64,000 nucleotides of DNA, taken from Thiodiazotropha sp040506195. GTDB lineage: Bacteria; Pseudomonadota; Gammaproteobacteria; Chromatiales; Chromatiaceae. Below are positions 9,016-17,699 of the stretch, piece after piece (position 1 is the first letter of the stretch; every line of letters begins with the position of its first letter). Below the pieces are notes generated by a model. The model ran no database searches and was not told where the DNA came from. It saw nothing but the letters and a program-made list of their open reading frames with translations. Where the stretch lies: positions 124,001 to 188,000 of the forward strand of contig JBEVXH010000001.1 in assembly GCA_040506195.1 (NCBI GenBank), read 5' to 3'. Both the position numbers and the translations under genes were made by a program.

Positions 9016-9034
9016 AATCTTCTTCAGAAAACAC

Positions 9035-10195
9035 TTAACCCGGCAGATATCGACTGATTCTATCCACGCCTTCCTGCAAACGCTCCAGGTCGGTGGTATA
9101 GGCGAAGCGCAGATGCGATTCCGGTTGATTGAAGCCGAAATCGAGCCCGGGTGTAACCGCCACACCCGCCTCGTGTAACAACCTCTGGGCGAAGGCCCGG
9201 CTGTCATCGCACAATTCACTACAACCGGCATAGAGATAGAATGCCCCCTGCGGCGTCACCGGTATAGAGAACCCCAAATCACGCAGTGCAGGCAGCAGGA
9301 AGTCGCGGCGCTGCCGGAAAGCCTGGCGGCGCTGCTCCAGAATCTCCATCACTGCCGGTGTGAATGCACCGAGAGCGGCGTGTTGAGAGAGTGTCGGCGC
9401 CGAAAGAAATATATTCTGTGCCAAACGGTCGATGGGATCGATCAAGGACTCGGGCGCAACCAGCCAGCCCAACCGCCAACCGGTCATACCGAAAAACTTT
9501 GAAAAACTGTTGATGACAAACAAATTATCAGCAAATCGAAGCGCCGTTCCGCATGCTTCGTCATAAACCAGCCCCTGATAGATCTCATCAACGATCAAAA
9601 CCCCGCCCAGCCGTTCCACCGTGGCGTGCAGCATCCGCATCTCCTCATCGGGGATCAGGGTGCCGGTCGGATTGGACGGTGATGCTACCAATACGGCCTT
9701 GGTATCATCCCGCCAGGCCTCCTCCACCAGCTGAGCCGTCAATTGATACCCGGTCTCCGCTCCTACGGCCACGGCTATGGGTAGACCATCGACCAACTCC
9801 ACAAAGTGGCGGTTGCAGGGATAGCCGGGATCTGCCAGCAGTACCGATTCCCCGGGATTGATCAAAACGCTCATGATCAGCTGCAGCGCACCGGAAGAAC
9901 CGGGTGTAACAACCACCCTCCCGGGATCGATCTCGGTTGTATATTGGTCGCGATAGTGGTTGGCGATAGCCTTACGCAATGCCGCCAGACCCTTCGCGGG
10001 GGTATAGTGAATATCACCCGATGCCAGAGCAGCCTGCCCCTCGGCAACGACCGGCGCCGGGGTATCGAAATCGGGCTCCCCTATCTCCATATGGATGACC
10101 GATCGACCCTCTGCCTCCATTCGGCGCGCCTGGGCCAGTAGGTCCATGACGTAGAAAGGGGCGATACGCTGCATGCGCCGGGCGATGGGATTCAT
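9035..10195 (-). CDS. Class I/II PLP-dependent aminotransferase
   Basis: A 386-residue fold-type I aminotransferase of the aspartate aminotransferase subfamily. Visible features are MEIGEPDFDTP (about 36-46), the SNPTG motif in VASPSNPTGTLIP, the cofactor-contacting VDEIYQGLVY, the Schiff-base lysine in NSFSKFFGMTGWRLGW, and the substrate-carboxylate arginine in HLRFAYTT near the end. Substrate is not fixed by these motifs; aspartate, alanine or aromatic amino acids are all possible. Its ATG overlaps the stop of the upstream HAD phosphatase gene by four bases (ATGA), so the two are co-translated. Confidence 0.92.
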   Translation of the reverse strand: MNPIARRMQRIAPFYVMDLLAQARRMEAEGRSVIHMEIGEPDFDTPAPVVAEGQAALASGDIHYTPAKGLAALRKAIANHYRDQYTTEIDPGRVVVTPGSSGALQLIMSVLINPGESVLLADPGYPCNRHFVELVDGLPIAVAVGAETGYQLTAQLVEEAWRDDTKAVLVASPSNPTGTLIPDEEMRMLHATVERLGGVLIVDEIYQGLVYDEACGTALRFADNLFVINSFSKFFGMTGWRLGWLVAPESLIDPIDRLAQNIFLSAPTLSQHAALGAFTPAVMEILEQRRQAFRQRRDFLLPALRDLGFSIPVTPQGAFYLYAGCSELCDDSRAFAQRLLHEAGVAVTPGLDFGFNQPESHLRFAYTTDLERLQEGVDRISRYLPG

Positions 10196-10965
10196 GAGGC
10201 TGCTCTGCCATGCAATGCCCTAAGCAGGGCAAGATCGACGAATTGGCGCCCCCCAGTCTCACCGAATTTCACATGAAAGGGTTGCCCGGGCTCACCAAAC
10301 TGATCGACGACGAGCCTAGCCCCGTTAAAGTCATCCTCGGCGGTATAGCCATTGGTGGTAACCAGAATCGAGGAGATCGAGGCTTGACTGGCTGACTGTA
10401 CGCCATTGTGTGAATCCTCGAAAGCGATACAGGCATCCCCTTGCAGGCCCATCTGATCAAGTGCCCAGAGATAGATATCGGGCGCCGGTTTTTTTGCCGC
10501 TACGATATCCCCCGCCGCTATCACCTCAAACCAACCCTCTGCATCGGGATCAAGGCTATGTTGCAGCAGTGCACTTACATTGGCCGGCGTGGTTGTGGTG
10601 GCAATCGCCAAACGCAGTCCGGCCTGGCGCGCCTCCTGCAACAGTCGTTTTACCCCGTTGCGCATCGGTATCAATCCTTGCGACAACATTCGGGTATAGT
10701 GGTCGGTCTTTGCGGCGTGAAGCGCGGCGATGAACCCGTCCAGATCCGCGGGCCTGGGGAAATCGGGGTTGAAGTGGTCAAGATAGTAGCGGATGCGCTC
10801 CTTGCCTCCCGTAACTGCCAGTAGCCTGCCATACAGCTTTACAGACCACTCCCAGTCGAGCCCAGCCTCTTCAAAGGCCTTGTTGAAAGCCACCCGGTGG
10901 CCATCTCGCTCAGTATCCGCGAGAGTACCATCAACATCGAATATTAATGCCTTAAAATCTACCAT
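10192..10965 (-). CDS. CbbY-like HAD phosphatase
   Basis: A HAD-superfamily hydrolase with nucleophile motif FDVDGTLADTERDGH, which also matches CbbY in the residues after it. Motif II is in AIATTTTPANV, the lysine is in AAKKPAPDIY, and motif IV is FEDSHNGVQSA. CbbY removes xylulose-1,5-bisphosphate, an inhibitory by-product of Rubisco, so the gene fits an autotroph. The ATG at 10963-10965 was chosen because AAGGTG lies just upstream; a longer frame would need a TTG at 10998 without a good ribosome site. The gene overlaps the aminotransferase gene by four bases. Phosphoglycolate or sugar phosphates are alternative substrates. Confidence 0.85.
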   Translation of the reverse strand: MVDFKALIFDVDGTLADTERDGHRVAFNKAFEEAGLDWEWSVKLYGRLLAVTGGKERIRYYLDHFNPDFPRPADLDGFIAALHAAKTDHYTRMLSQGLIPMRNGVKRLLQEARQAGLRLAIATTTTPANVSALLQHSLDPDAEGWFEVIAAGDIVAAKKPAPDIYLWALDQMGLQGDACIAFEDSHNGVQSASQASISSILVTTNGYTAEDDFNGARLVVDQFGEPGQPFHVKFGETGGRQFVDLALLRALHGRAAS

Positions 10966-11249
10966 TACTGCACCTTGGAATCCTATAGACACACTCAAGT
11001 TATGGTTATTTTCACGGTCAGGGCACTAGCTTACCCATTGGAGGGTAGTGTGCATAGCCGTCTGGAAAGGTAAAAAACCGCACAATTAATGAGCTGCGAC
11101 AACTGTTATTCAGATATCTACCTTTTATTTCAGTCGAATTGAACCAATCTTATCTATTGGGAAAGCGATTAACAAAGCCGTCCCGGTTTTGTTGTTTCGT
11201 TCTTTCCTTTCTGGTATAGATATGCGCCTTCACTGAAGAGGTACCATGA

Positions 11250-11690
11250 ATGGCCCAGAAGAAAGCCAACACCCAAGGGGCTAAATCCTTTGGCATAGAG
11301 CCCTATAAGTCCGCCAAGGGCGAAGAGTATATGAATGAGGGACAGGAGACTCATTTCCGCGCCATCCTGGATGCATGGAAATCCAACTTGATGCAAGAGG
11401 TTGATCGCACCGTGCACCATATGCAGGATGAGGCCGCCAATTTTCCCGATCCCAACGATCGCGCGACCCAGGAATCGGAGTTCAGCCTTGAGCTGCGAAC
11501 CCGGGACCGGGAGCGTAAACTGATCAAAAAGATCGATGAGGCCCTGGAGAAGCTCGATAACCATGACTATGGCTACTGTGAATCCTGCGGTGTGGAGATC
11601 GGGATCAGGCGGCTCGAGGCCCGTCCGACCGCCACTCAGTGCATCGATTGCAAAACGCTCGATGAGATTCGCGAAAAACAGATGGGATAG
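11250..11690 (+). CDS. dksA: DksA, RNA polymerase-binding transcription factor
   Basis: DksA binds in the secondary channel of RNA polymerase and acts with ppGpp in the stringent response. The 146-residue protein has the expected coiled-coil (about 40-105, containing the DPNDRATQESE tip motif with the conserved Asp residues) and a four-cysteine zinc finger made by CESCG and CIDCK (about 110-135). The first 25 residues are a Lys-rich extension. A strong terminator follows, and then gluQRS, which is the standard gammaproteobacterial neighbour. Confidence 0.97.
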   Translation: MAQKKANTQGAKSFGIEPYKSAKGEEYMNEGQETHFRAILDAWKSNLMQEVDRTVHHMQDEAANFPDPNDRATQESEFSLELRTRDRERKLIKKIDEALEKLDNHDYGYCESCGVEIGIRRLEARPTATQCIDCKTLDEIREKQMG

Positions 11691-11712
11691 CGCCATCTTC
11701 AATTTACCTCAC

Positions 11713-11738
11713 GAAAAACCGGCAGTAGCCGGTTTTTC
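11713..11738 (+). terminator. Rho-independent terminator after dksA
   Basis: A perfect 11-bp stem GAAAAACCGGC / GCCGGTTTTTC with a four-base loop AGTA, running directly into T-rich sequence. It lies 23 bases after the dksA stop and before gluQRS, so gluQRS would be expressed by read-through or by its own promoter. Confidence 0.92.
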
Positions 11739-11791
11739 TGTTTATGACGGCTGCCGCTTATTCCTCAAGCCATCGGAAAAAAGAGGCATAC

Positions 11792-12727
11792 ATGCCAGAT
11801 ACGGACAAAAATAGCGGCTATCGGGGTCGATTTGCCCCCTCTCCCAGCGGCGAACTCCATTTCGGGTCGCTGGTGGCGGCAATGGGCAGCTATCTGGATG
11901 CCCGCAGCCATCAGGGTGAGTGGCTGATCCGAATGGAGGACCTGGATCGAACGCGGGAAGTGAAAGGCGCCGCCAAATCAATCCTGCAGACCTTGGAAAA
12001 CCTCGGTTTCTGCTGGGACGGTGAAATCATCTACCAGAGCCGGAGAACTGCCGCCTATGCCGAAGCGGTCGACAGGCTCATCCAGGCACGGCTTGCCTAT
12101 CCCTGCGGCTGCTCCCGCAAGCTGATCGAAGAACAGGCCAAATATGGATCAGAGGGGACGATCTACCCGGGCACCTGCCGCAATGGCGTCCCGCAAGGAA
12201 GAGCGGAGAGGAGCGTTCGCATCCTTACCACCGATGAGATGATCACGATAGTGGATAGCGTACAGGGCCGGATCGGCCAGCAGATCAACAGAGAGATAGG
12301 GGATTTTGTGATTCGGCGGGCCGATGGCTTTCATGCCTATCAGCTGGCGGTGGTTATCGACGATGCCTGGCAGGGGATAACAGACATTGTCCGGGGCGCG
12401 GATCTACTCAGCTCCACCCCCAGACAGCACTACCTGCAACAGCTGCTGCGGATACCCCACCCCACTTACGCTCACCTCCCGCTGGCCGTTGACGATCAGG
12501 GCCGAAAGCTGAGTAAGCAATTCAAGGATGCCCCGGTGGATCCCAATCAGCCGATGGATATCCTCTTGCGTGCCCTCGACTTTCTCAACCAGCCACTGCC
12601 CCCTCAGCGTCCCGAGACGATCGAGGCATTCTGGCAATGGGCTGTTCCGCGCTGGTCACTGAAGCCGATTCCGGCGCGACTTCAGATCCCCGCCGCATCT
12701 CGCAAGAATTTGAACAATTTACGGTAA
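11792..12727 (+). CDS. gluQRS: Glutamyl-Q tRNA(Asp) synthetase
   Basis: GluQRS activates glutamate and transfers it to queuosine in the anticodon of tRNA-Asp. The protein (311 residues from this start) is a truncated glutamyl-tRNA synthetase without the anticodon-binding domain. It begins with RGRFAPSPSGELHFGSL (the HIGH-like motif), has zinc-binding cysteines in CGCSRKL and YPGTCRNG, and the KMSKS-like RKLSKQ near 240. The start at 11792 was chosen over an upstream in-frame one because AAGAGG precedes it. Its 3' end overlaps the convergent darP gene by about 46 bases. Confidence 0.94.
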   Translation: MPDTDKNSGYRGRFAPSPSGELHFGSLVAAMGSYLDARSHQGEWLIRMEDLDRTREVKGAAKSILQTLENLGFCWDGEIIYQSRRTAAYAEAVDRLIQARLAYPCGCSRKLIEEQAKYGSEGTIYPGTCRNGVPQGRAERSVRILTTDEMITIVDSVQGRIGQQINREIGDFVIRRADGFHAYQLAVVIDDAWQGITDIVRGADLLSSTPRQHYLQQLLRIPHPTYAHLPLAVDDQGRKLSKQFKDAPVDPNQPMDILLRALDFLNQPLPPQRPETIEAFWQWAVPRWSLKPIPARLQIPAASRKNLNNLR

Positions 12728-13191
12728 GATGCGGGAGGACGCGCCTGCTCACGTTCTCTGCGGGCAGCCTGGATCAACTGTCGCAATATTTGACGATCCG
12801 CCTCCGGGTAGGCCTGCATGAATTCACCAAACGCCTCGCTCTCCCCGTCCAACAGCCTCTCCCGCCAACGCTCCAGGGCATGAAACAGGCTGACATCGGC
12901 CTGGCGCCTGTCATCGATTTCACCTATGACCCGTCCGATCGCGTCAAGATCCTCTGTGCGCAGCAACTTACCCAGGCGTCGGTAGTGCCGACGCAGGGCG
13001 TTCAGTGATTTGATCCGCCTGCTCTCTTCCAGCGCCTCTTGCAATGCAGCACTCAACGGCATACGCGTCAACACCGTTGGCGGGAGTTTGGTGAGACGTT
13101 CACCAAGCTGCTGCAGAGCCAACATCTCACGTTTGATCTCGCTCTTGCTGGGTCCTTCGAATCCCTGTTCTTGTTCATCTAGCTTGTCGAT
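12682..13191 (-). CDS. darP: DarP (YjgA, DUF615), ribosome biogenesis factor
   Basis: DarP acts in late 50S subunit assembly. The frame shows the family pattern: GPSKSEIKREMLALQQLGER, then TVLTRMPLSAALQEAL, LRRHYRRLGKLLR, and a C-terminal RKLFKFLRD. The first in-frame ATG (13123-13125) lies after the conserved SKSEIKR motif and would cut it off. Upstream, the frame is open to a TGA at 13237-13239, but it holds no ATG, GTG or TTG. An ATC at 13189-13191 has GGAG eight bases before it and gives a 169-residue protein of normal length, so it is proposed as the start. If only canonical starts are accepted, the gene is 12682-13125. It overlaps the recJ end. Confidence 0.82.
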   Translation of the reverse strand: MDKLDEQEQGFEGPSKSEIKREMLALQQLGERLTKLPPTVLTRMPLSAALQEALEESRRIKSLNALRRHYRRLGKLLRTEDLDAIGRVIGEIDDRRQADVSLFHALERWRERLLDGESEAFGEFMQAYPEADRQILRQLIQAARREREQARPPASYRKLFKFLRDAAGI

Positions 13192-14900
13192 AGGATTGTC
13201 TCCACGATCAGTTGTGGCGATCGTTTGCCGCGAAACTCATTCACATCCAGCCGATAGGTCAATCGTATCGGTCGGTCAGGATCGGACAGCAGCGGCTGGT
13301 TGAAAGCGATTGCATCGATTGACCAGGCGCTGCTTGAAGATGACAACTCCAATTTGAGATGATGATCACCCACCACTCGTTGCTGATGGAGATCGAAGCA
13401 GCCCTCAAACAGCGGCTCTGGGAATCCCTGCCCCCAGGGGCCTCCGTTGCGCAGGATTTCCGCCATCTCCAGGCTCATCTCGTCCGGCAGCAACTCCCCG
13501 TCTGTGAGCACCACACCTTCCAGCATTTCAGGGCTCAGTTGATCGTCTGCCGCTTGCTCGAAAGCCTTTTTGAAGCGGGGATAATCCGCCTCAGAGAGGG
13601 CCAGTCCGGCAGCCATCGCGTGTCCCCCAAAGCGGGTAATCAATCCGGGGTTATGGCTGGCGATGCCCGCCAGCAGGTCCCGCATGTGTAATCCGGCGAT
13701 AGAGCGTGCGGAACCTTTCAGGGTGCCTGCACCCCCACTGGCAAAAGCGATCACAGGACGGTGATACTGCGCCTTGATACGGGATGCCAGGATACCTACC
13801 ACGCCCTGGTGCCACGCCTCATCATAGAGACAAAGTCCTGCCGGCAAACCGCCATCGGCATTGAGATGCAGTCGGTCAAGCAGCGAATCAGCCTGGATTT
13901 TCATCGCCTGCTCAATTGTGCGACGTTCCTGATTGAGCCGATCGAGCTCCTGCGCCATTTGCCGGGCCGCATTCAACGAGTCGGTGAGCAGGCACTCGAT
14001 ACCGAGCCCCATATCATCGAGACGGCCTGCTGCGTTGAGACGCGGGCCGACAGCAAACCCGATATCCGAGGCTATGATATTGGGCAGGGAGCGTTTGGCA
14101 ACCTCCGCCAGGGCACGTATGCCGGGGCGACAGTATCCGGCACGGATCCGTTTCAAACCCTGGGCCACCAACACCCGATTGTTGTGATCAAGAGGTACAA
14201 GATCACAGATAGTGCCGAGTGCGACCAGATCAAGCCATTGAGCGGGGTTGGGCTCACTCAATCCCCGCTGTGTAAACCACCCGATACGCCTCAGTTTTCT
14301 GAAAAGGGCCGCCATAACGTAGAAAACCACACCGACACCGGCTAGATGTTTGCTGGGAAAGCTATCACCCGGCTGATTTGGATTGACGATTGCGGCCGCA
14401 GAAGGCATGCGATCAGGCGGCAGGTGGTGGTCTGTGATAAGCACAGGAATTCCCAAATCATTCGCTCTTTCCACACCAGACAGGCTGGAAATGCCGTTGT
14501 CGACGGTCATGATCAGCCCAGGCTCCTTGCCGTTTGCCAGATCTACCAGTTCCGGCGTCAATCCATACCCGTAATCGAAGCGGTTAGGCACTAGATAAGA
14601 GACCCGTTTCGCGCCATAGGCACCCAGAGCCAACATCGCCAATGCGGTACTGGTAGCCCCATCTGCATCGTAATCTCCGACGATCAGAATCGATTTATCG
14701 AGGTGAAGCGCCTCAAACAGCAGTTCGGCCGCATCGGTGACCCCTTTCATCTGGCCTACCGGCGCCATGTGTGCCAGCTCGAGCTCGAGTTCGCTATCCC
14801 TGGTCAACCCCCTGGCGCTGTATATCCTCTGCATAACCGGATGGATCGATGCCGACAACAAACTGGATTCGGCCGGAAGCGGACGTTGCAGGATCTTCAC
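13179..14900 (-). CDS. recJ: RecJ, single-strand-specific 5'-3' exonuclease
   Basis: RecJ degrades single-stranded DNA 5' to 3' in recombination and mismatch repair. The 573-residue protein has DHH-superfamily motifs: LIVGDYDADGATSTAL (about 71-86), MTVDNGISS, LITDHHLPPD (the DHH motif) and ASDIGFAVGPRLNAAGRLDD. The DHHA1 domain carries GSARSIAGLHMRDLL and FGGHAMAAGLAL. Length is normal. It overlaps the proposed start of darP downstream; this pair is common in related genomes. batD starts divergently about 85 bases upstream. Confidence 0.97.
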   Translation of the reverse strand: MKILQRPLPAESSLLSASIHPVMQRIYSARGLTRDSELELELAHMAPVGQMKGVTDAAELLFEALHLDKSILIVGDYDADGATSTALAMLALGAYGAKRVSYLVPNRFDYGYGLTPELVDLANGKEPGLIMTVDNGISSLSGVERANDLGIPVLITDHHLPPDRMPSAAAIVNPNQPGDSFPSKHLAGVGVVFYVMAALFRKLRRIGWFTQRGLSEPNPAQWLDLVALGTICDLVPLDHNNRVLVAQGLKRIRAGYCRPGIRALAEVAKRSLPNIIASDIGFAVGPRLNAAGRLDDMGLGIECLLTDSLNAARQMAQELDRLNQERRTIEQAMKIQADSLLDRLHLNADGGLPAGLCLYDEAWHQGVVGILASRIKAQYHRPVIAFASGGAGTLKGSARSIAGLHMRDLLAGIASHNPGLITRFGGHAMAAGLALSEADYPRFKKAFEQAADDQLSPEMLEGVVLTDGELLPDEMSLEMAEILRNGGPWGQGFPEPLFEGCFDLHQQRVVGDHHLKLELSSSSSAWSIDAIAFNQPLLSDPDRPIRLTYRLDVNEFRGKRSPQLIVETILSTS

Positions 14901-14985
14901 AATACCAATTACCCCTGGAAATTTATGCTTGTTGCCCCCATATAATGGGATGGCTCATTATACAGTCCAAGTAGTCAAAAAAACG

Positions 14986-16773
14986 ATGCATAGTCATATA
15001 CCGTTGAATGCAATGCTGCCGATAAAATCATCACCTACATCGCCGTTGAATGGTCTTTTGGTCATTCTCCTTTTGCTGCTCTCATCCCCTGTCGATGCCA
15101 AGGTGGGTGCCAGCCTCTCGAGCAGCACCACCGGACCGGATCAGCCGGTTCGCCTTATCCTGCAGATGGAGGGTGAGCAAGAGATGACACCCGACCTAAG
15201 CGATTTGGAGCGGCTGTTCGAGATTGTCGGGCGCTCAACACAACAGAGTATTTCAATCATCAACGGCAAAATGTCGGCTAAACGCTCTCTTACTCTGACC
15301 TTGTTGCCCAGACAGACCGGCAGCCTGGAAATCCCACCCATCAGAATCGGCAGCGAGTCGACAGAAGCGCTTGTGCTGGAGGTTACCGAGCAGCCCCAAA
15401 GCGATATTGATGCCAACAGAGAGCAGGTTCTTGTGGAACTGAGTCTGAACAAATCCCGGGCCTATATCGAAGAGGAGGTCATCCTCACACTCAAACTCTT
15501 TCAGGCGCCCGGCATCCGCGCCGAATCCTTGGACACACCACAGCCCTCGATGCCGGACACACAGATGCAGTTACTGCATGAGGAACGATATTCCAGCGAG
15601 CGCGACGGTATACATTTCAACGTAATTGAACGCAAGTATGCGGTTTTCGCCTATCAAAGCGGCAATCTTGAGTTCGGTGGCGTCAAATATCGCGGTCGCA
15701 TGGGTACCGACAGGCTTTTTTCGTTCTTTAACGATCCGTTCAGGACGCCACAGCAAGCAACGCGCATCTTCAGGAGTGAGTCGAACCAGGTTGATCTTGA
15801 AGTCATGCCGATTCCCGACAGTTTTACCGGCGATCACTGGCTGCCCGCAAAAAACCTTCAGATCGTCGAGAACGGTCTAGATCAACAGATACCGATCCTG
15901 GCCGGCAAGCCGCTCGTCAGGCGTATCATGGTCCTGGCAGACGGCCTGACATCAGCTCAACTGCCGAACATTGAGCAGACAATGCCGAGCGATATCAAAC
16001 TCTATGAGGAGAGGCCGCAGCTGCAAGAGACACCGACCAGAACAGGGATCAGCAGCAGCCGCCAAAACAGTATGACACTCATCGCAACCGAATCAGGCCA
16101 ATACGATCTCCCGGCAATTGAGATCCCCTGGTGGAATACCGAGACCGACCGCCAGGAAACCGCCCGTCTGGCCGCGATTTCGATAGACATCATGCCAAAC
16201 CCCGTCGCCAAACAGGGTGTGCGACAAAAACAAACACTGCAATCCACCCGGGAACAGGCAATCCAGAACGATGCCGGCGAGACGATCACGAGCGTTAATC
16301 AACCCGCGGCCGCCACCCACGAGGCCCATTGGCTGGTTTGGCTGTTCGGTACTGCCTGGGTTTTGACCCTGTTTGCCTGGTGGTACTCACGACGCGGTGG
16401 CCCTGGTCAGCCCCGGCAACCCATCCCCGTTGCAGAAGATGAAAGGGAAGCACCGAACAAGCAGGCAATCGGTGAGGCATTGCAGCGGCTGGAACAGGCC
16501 TATGCCGATAAAGACGCCCCAGCTGCAAGGTCCGCCTGGTTACAGTGGGCAAAGCTGCAATGGCCGGATAATCCCCCGCATAATCTGACCAGATTGGCCA
16601 CACGCTGTGATCGAGCGGTATCTGAGACGGTATACAGTCTTGAGCGTACCCTCTACAGTCCGACGGATGAGACTGGATGGTCTGATTACGAGATACGACA
16701 GATGATCCAACAGATGCAACAGGAGAAGCGATCTGACAAGCGCCCCGAAGGACTGGTGCCATTGAATCCCTAA
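14986..16773 (+). CDS. batD: BatD-like protein
   Basis: BatD proteins belong to the Bacteroides aerotolerance operon family, have a large periplasmic part and are held by a C-terminal membrane helix. Here a hydrophobic signal (LLVILLLLLSSPVDAKV) is followed by a beta-rich region with GPDQPVRLILQMEG and LTLTLLPRQTGSLEIPPI, a typical BatD feature repeated later as GQYDLPAIEIPWW. A membrane helix WLVWLFGTAWVLTLFAWW and a cytoplasmic tail follow. The start is uncertain: ATGs at 14950, 14986 and 15013 all lack a clear ribosome site, and frames further upstream overlap recJ. No batA, batB or batC is adjacent, so the rest of the complex must be encoded elsewhere. Confidence 0.8.
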   Translation: MHSHIPLNAMLPIKSSPTSPLNGLLVILLLLLSSPVDAKVGASLSSSTTGPDQPVRLILQMEGEQEMTPDLSDLERLFEIVGRSTQQSISIINGKMSAKRSLTLTLLPRQTGSLEIPPIRIGSESTEALVLEVTEQPQSDIDANREQVLVELSLNKSRAYIEEEVILTLKLFQAPGIRAESLDTPQPSMPDTQMQLLHEERYSSERDGIHFNVIERKYAVFAYQSGNLEFGGVKYRGRMGTDRLFSFFNDPFRTPQQATRIFRSESNQVDLEVMPIPDSFTGDHWLPAKNLQIVENGLDQQIPILAGKPLVRRIMVLADGLTSAQLPNIEQTMPSDIKLYEERPQLQETPTRTGISSSRQNSMTLIATESGQYDLPAIEIPWWNTETDRQETARLAAISIDIMPNPVAKQGVRQKQTLQSTREQAIQNDAGETITSVNQPAAATHEAHWLVWLFGTAWVLTLFAWWYSRRGGPGQPRQPIPVAEDEREAPNKQAIGEALQRLEQAYADKDAPAARSAWLQWAKLQWPDNPPHNLTRLATRCDRAVSETVYSLERTLYSPTDETGWSDYEIRQMIQQMQQEKRSDKRPEGLVPLNP

Positions 16774-16787
16774 TGTAGCATCCTACA

Positions 16788-16809
16788 CCGGGCCCTGTTG
16801 ACAAATCTT
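16788..16809 (+). repeat. Degenerate copy of the AGGGYCTGTT intergenic repeat
   Basis: GGGCCCTGTTGACA after the batD stop resembles the first part of the repeat at 30982-31004 (read on its minus strand). It lies between convergent genes, as the better copies do. Confidence 0.35.
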
Positions 16810-16839
16810 GATTTTGCGGGGGCCGGATAAGTCAGATCG

Positions 16840-17175
16840 TTAAATCTCGTCCCAGCCACCATAGTCGAAGGTAATCTCTTCATGGGGTTCAATATCCTGC
16901 AAAGCGAAGAGATCGAATCCGTCAAACTCCGCATTACCTTCATCCTGATGATTGAGATAGCGCAGCAGATTCCGGCCGCTACGGCCTTCCGGTTCCTTAC
17001 CATCCTCGAACACCCAGAGAACGTAGGTACCATTCCGCCTGGCGGTTGGGCCCTCATAGGTGCCTATATACTCCCCTTTATCGATGGCGACTTTGGCAAA
17101 CAGACCATTCCCGTGGATCCTGGAAGGCGCCCGATAGACAATATTACCGAGACGTATTTTTCTTTCTGTATTCAT
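16840..17175 (-). CDS. SET domain protein
   Basis: A small stand-alone SET-domain protein (111 residues from the chosen ATG). It has HGNGLFA after the start, GEYIGTYEG, the pseudoknot motif LLRYLNHQDEGNAEF and the final EITFDYGGWDEI, which together make a complete minimal SET fold able to bind S-adenosylmethionine. There is no post-SET cysteine cluster. Bacterial members are mostly of unknown target; lysine methylation is inferred from the fold. The ATG at 17173-17175 overlaps the end of the upstream small gene by about 32 bases; a start further upstream (17235) would overlap it more. Confidence 0.82.
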   Translation of the reverse strand: MNTERKIRLGNIVYRAPSRIHGNGLFAKVAIDKGEYIGTYEGPTARRNGTYVLWVFEDGKEPEGRSGRNLLRYLNHQDEGNAEFDGFDLFALQDIEPHEEITFDYGGWDEI

Positions 17176-17410
17176 GTTGTATTTTTTCGTCTTTCTCACT
17201 GGTTGCAGGTTGCACGACCGGGCATCCATCGCCATAAACCGCCATGATCGATCGCAACTCCTTGAGCACCATCTTTCGGGCCATCTCGTCCAAATCCTTC
17301 AGTTCAGGCAGAACAACCCCTTGGCTCAGCAATCGCATATCCTCCCGCACCGATTGGCACCCTTTTACGCAGATGGCTTCGACGTACGGCTCTATCGATC
17401 TGCTTTGCAT
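17144..17410 (-). CDS. Small conserved-looking protein, function unknown
   Basis: An 88-residue frame starting at an ATG with GAGGTG about 10 bases upstream. The sequence has balanced, soluble composition with two cysteines in AICVKGCQSV and a helical middle (LLSQGVVLPELKDLDEMAR), then MVYGDGC-like residues and a charged tail SEKDEKIQHEYRKKN. It overlaps the SET gene start by about 32 bases on the same strand, which suggests translational coupling. I do not recognise a family. It is called real because of its ribosome site, amino-acid composition and operon position; it could still be a chance frame. Confidence 0.55.
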   Translation of the reverse strand: MQSRSIEPYVEAICVKGCQSVREDMRLLSQGVVLPELKDLDEMARKMVLKELRSIMAVYGDGCPVVQPATSEKDEKIQHEYRKKNTSR

Positions 17411-17699
17411 GGACTACATACACCTCGTCATAGGTTCTGTATTGTTCAGAATCGCCCCGATGCACCGGATCAAGGCATGCCTGCGGCTGGCTCCTTCCAG
17501 GTTCACTGAATGATAAAGAACCCATGGCAAGATACACAAGCTCACATAGACTTGTTAAAAATCTGAGTTAGTATATGCCTTCACAGGCCAGATCTGAATC
17601 CGCTATACCGTACCGGGAACCATACTGCTATTCAAATTTCTAATAGGTTCCAATAGGATTCAATCCTGAACTTTTTCTTTATTGACTGAAGGACACAAC

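Noticed and set aside
11169..11702. 177-codon minus-strand frame with hydrophobic stretches
   Set aside because: It is the complement of dksA, which has a full zinc finger and coiled-coil.
13150..13165. TTCGAATCC motif resembling a tRNA T-loop
   Set aside because: It lies in the darP coding frame, and no cloverleaf can be drawn around it.
14737..14985. N-terminal extension of the batD frame
   Set aside because: It is antisense to the recJ start and holds a low-complexity serine run; a signal peptide begins only further downstream.
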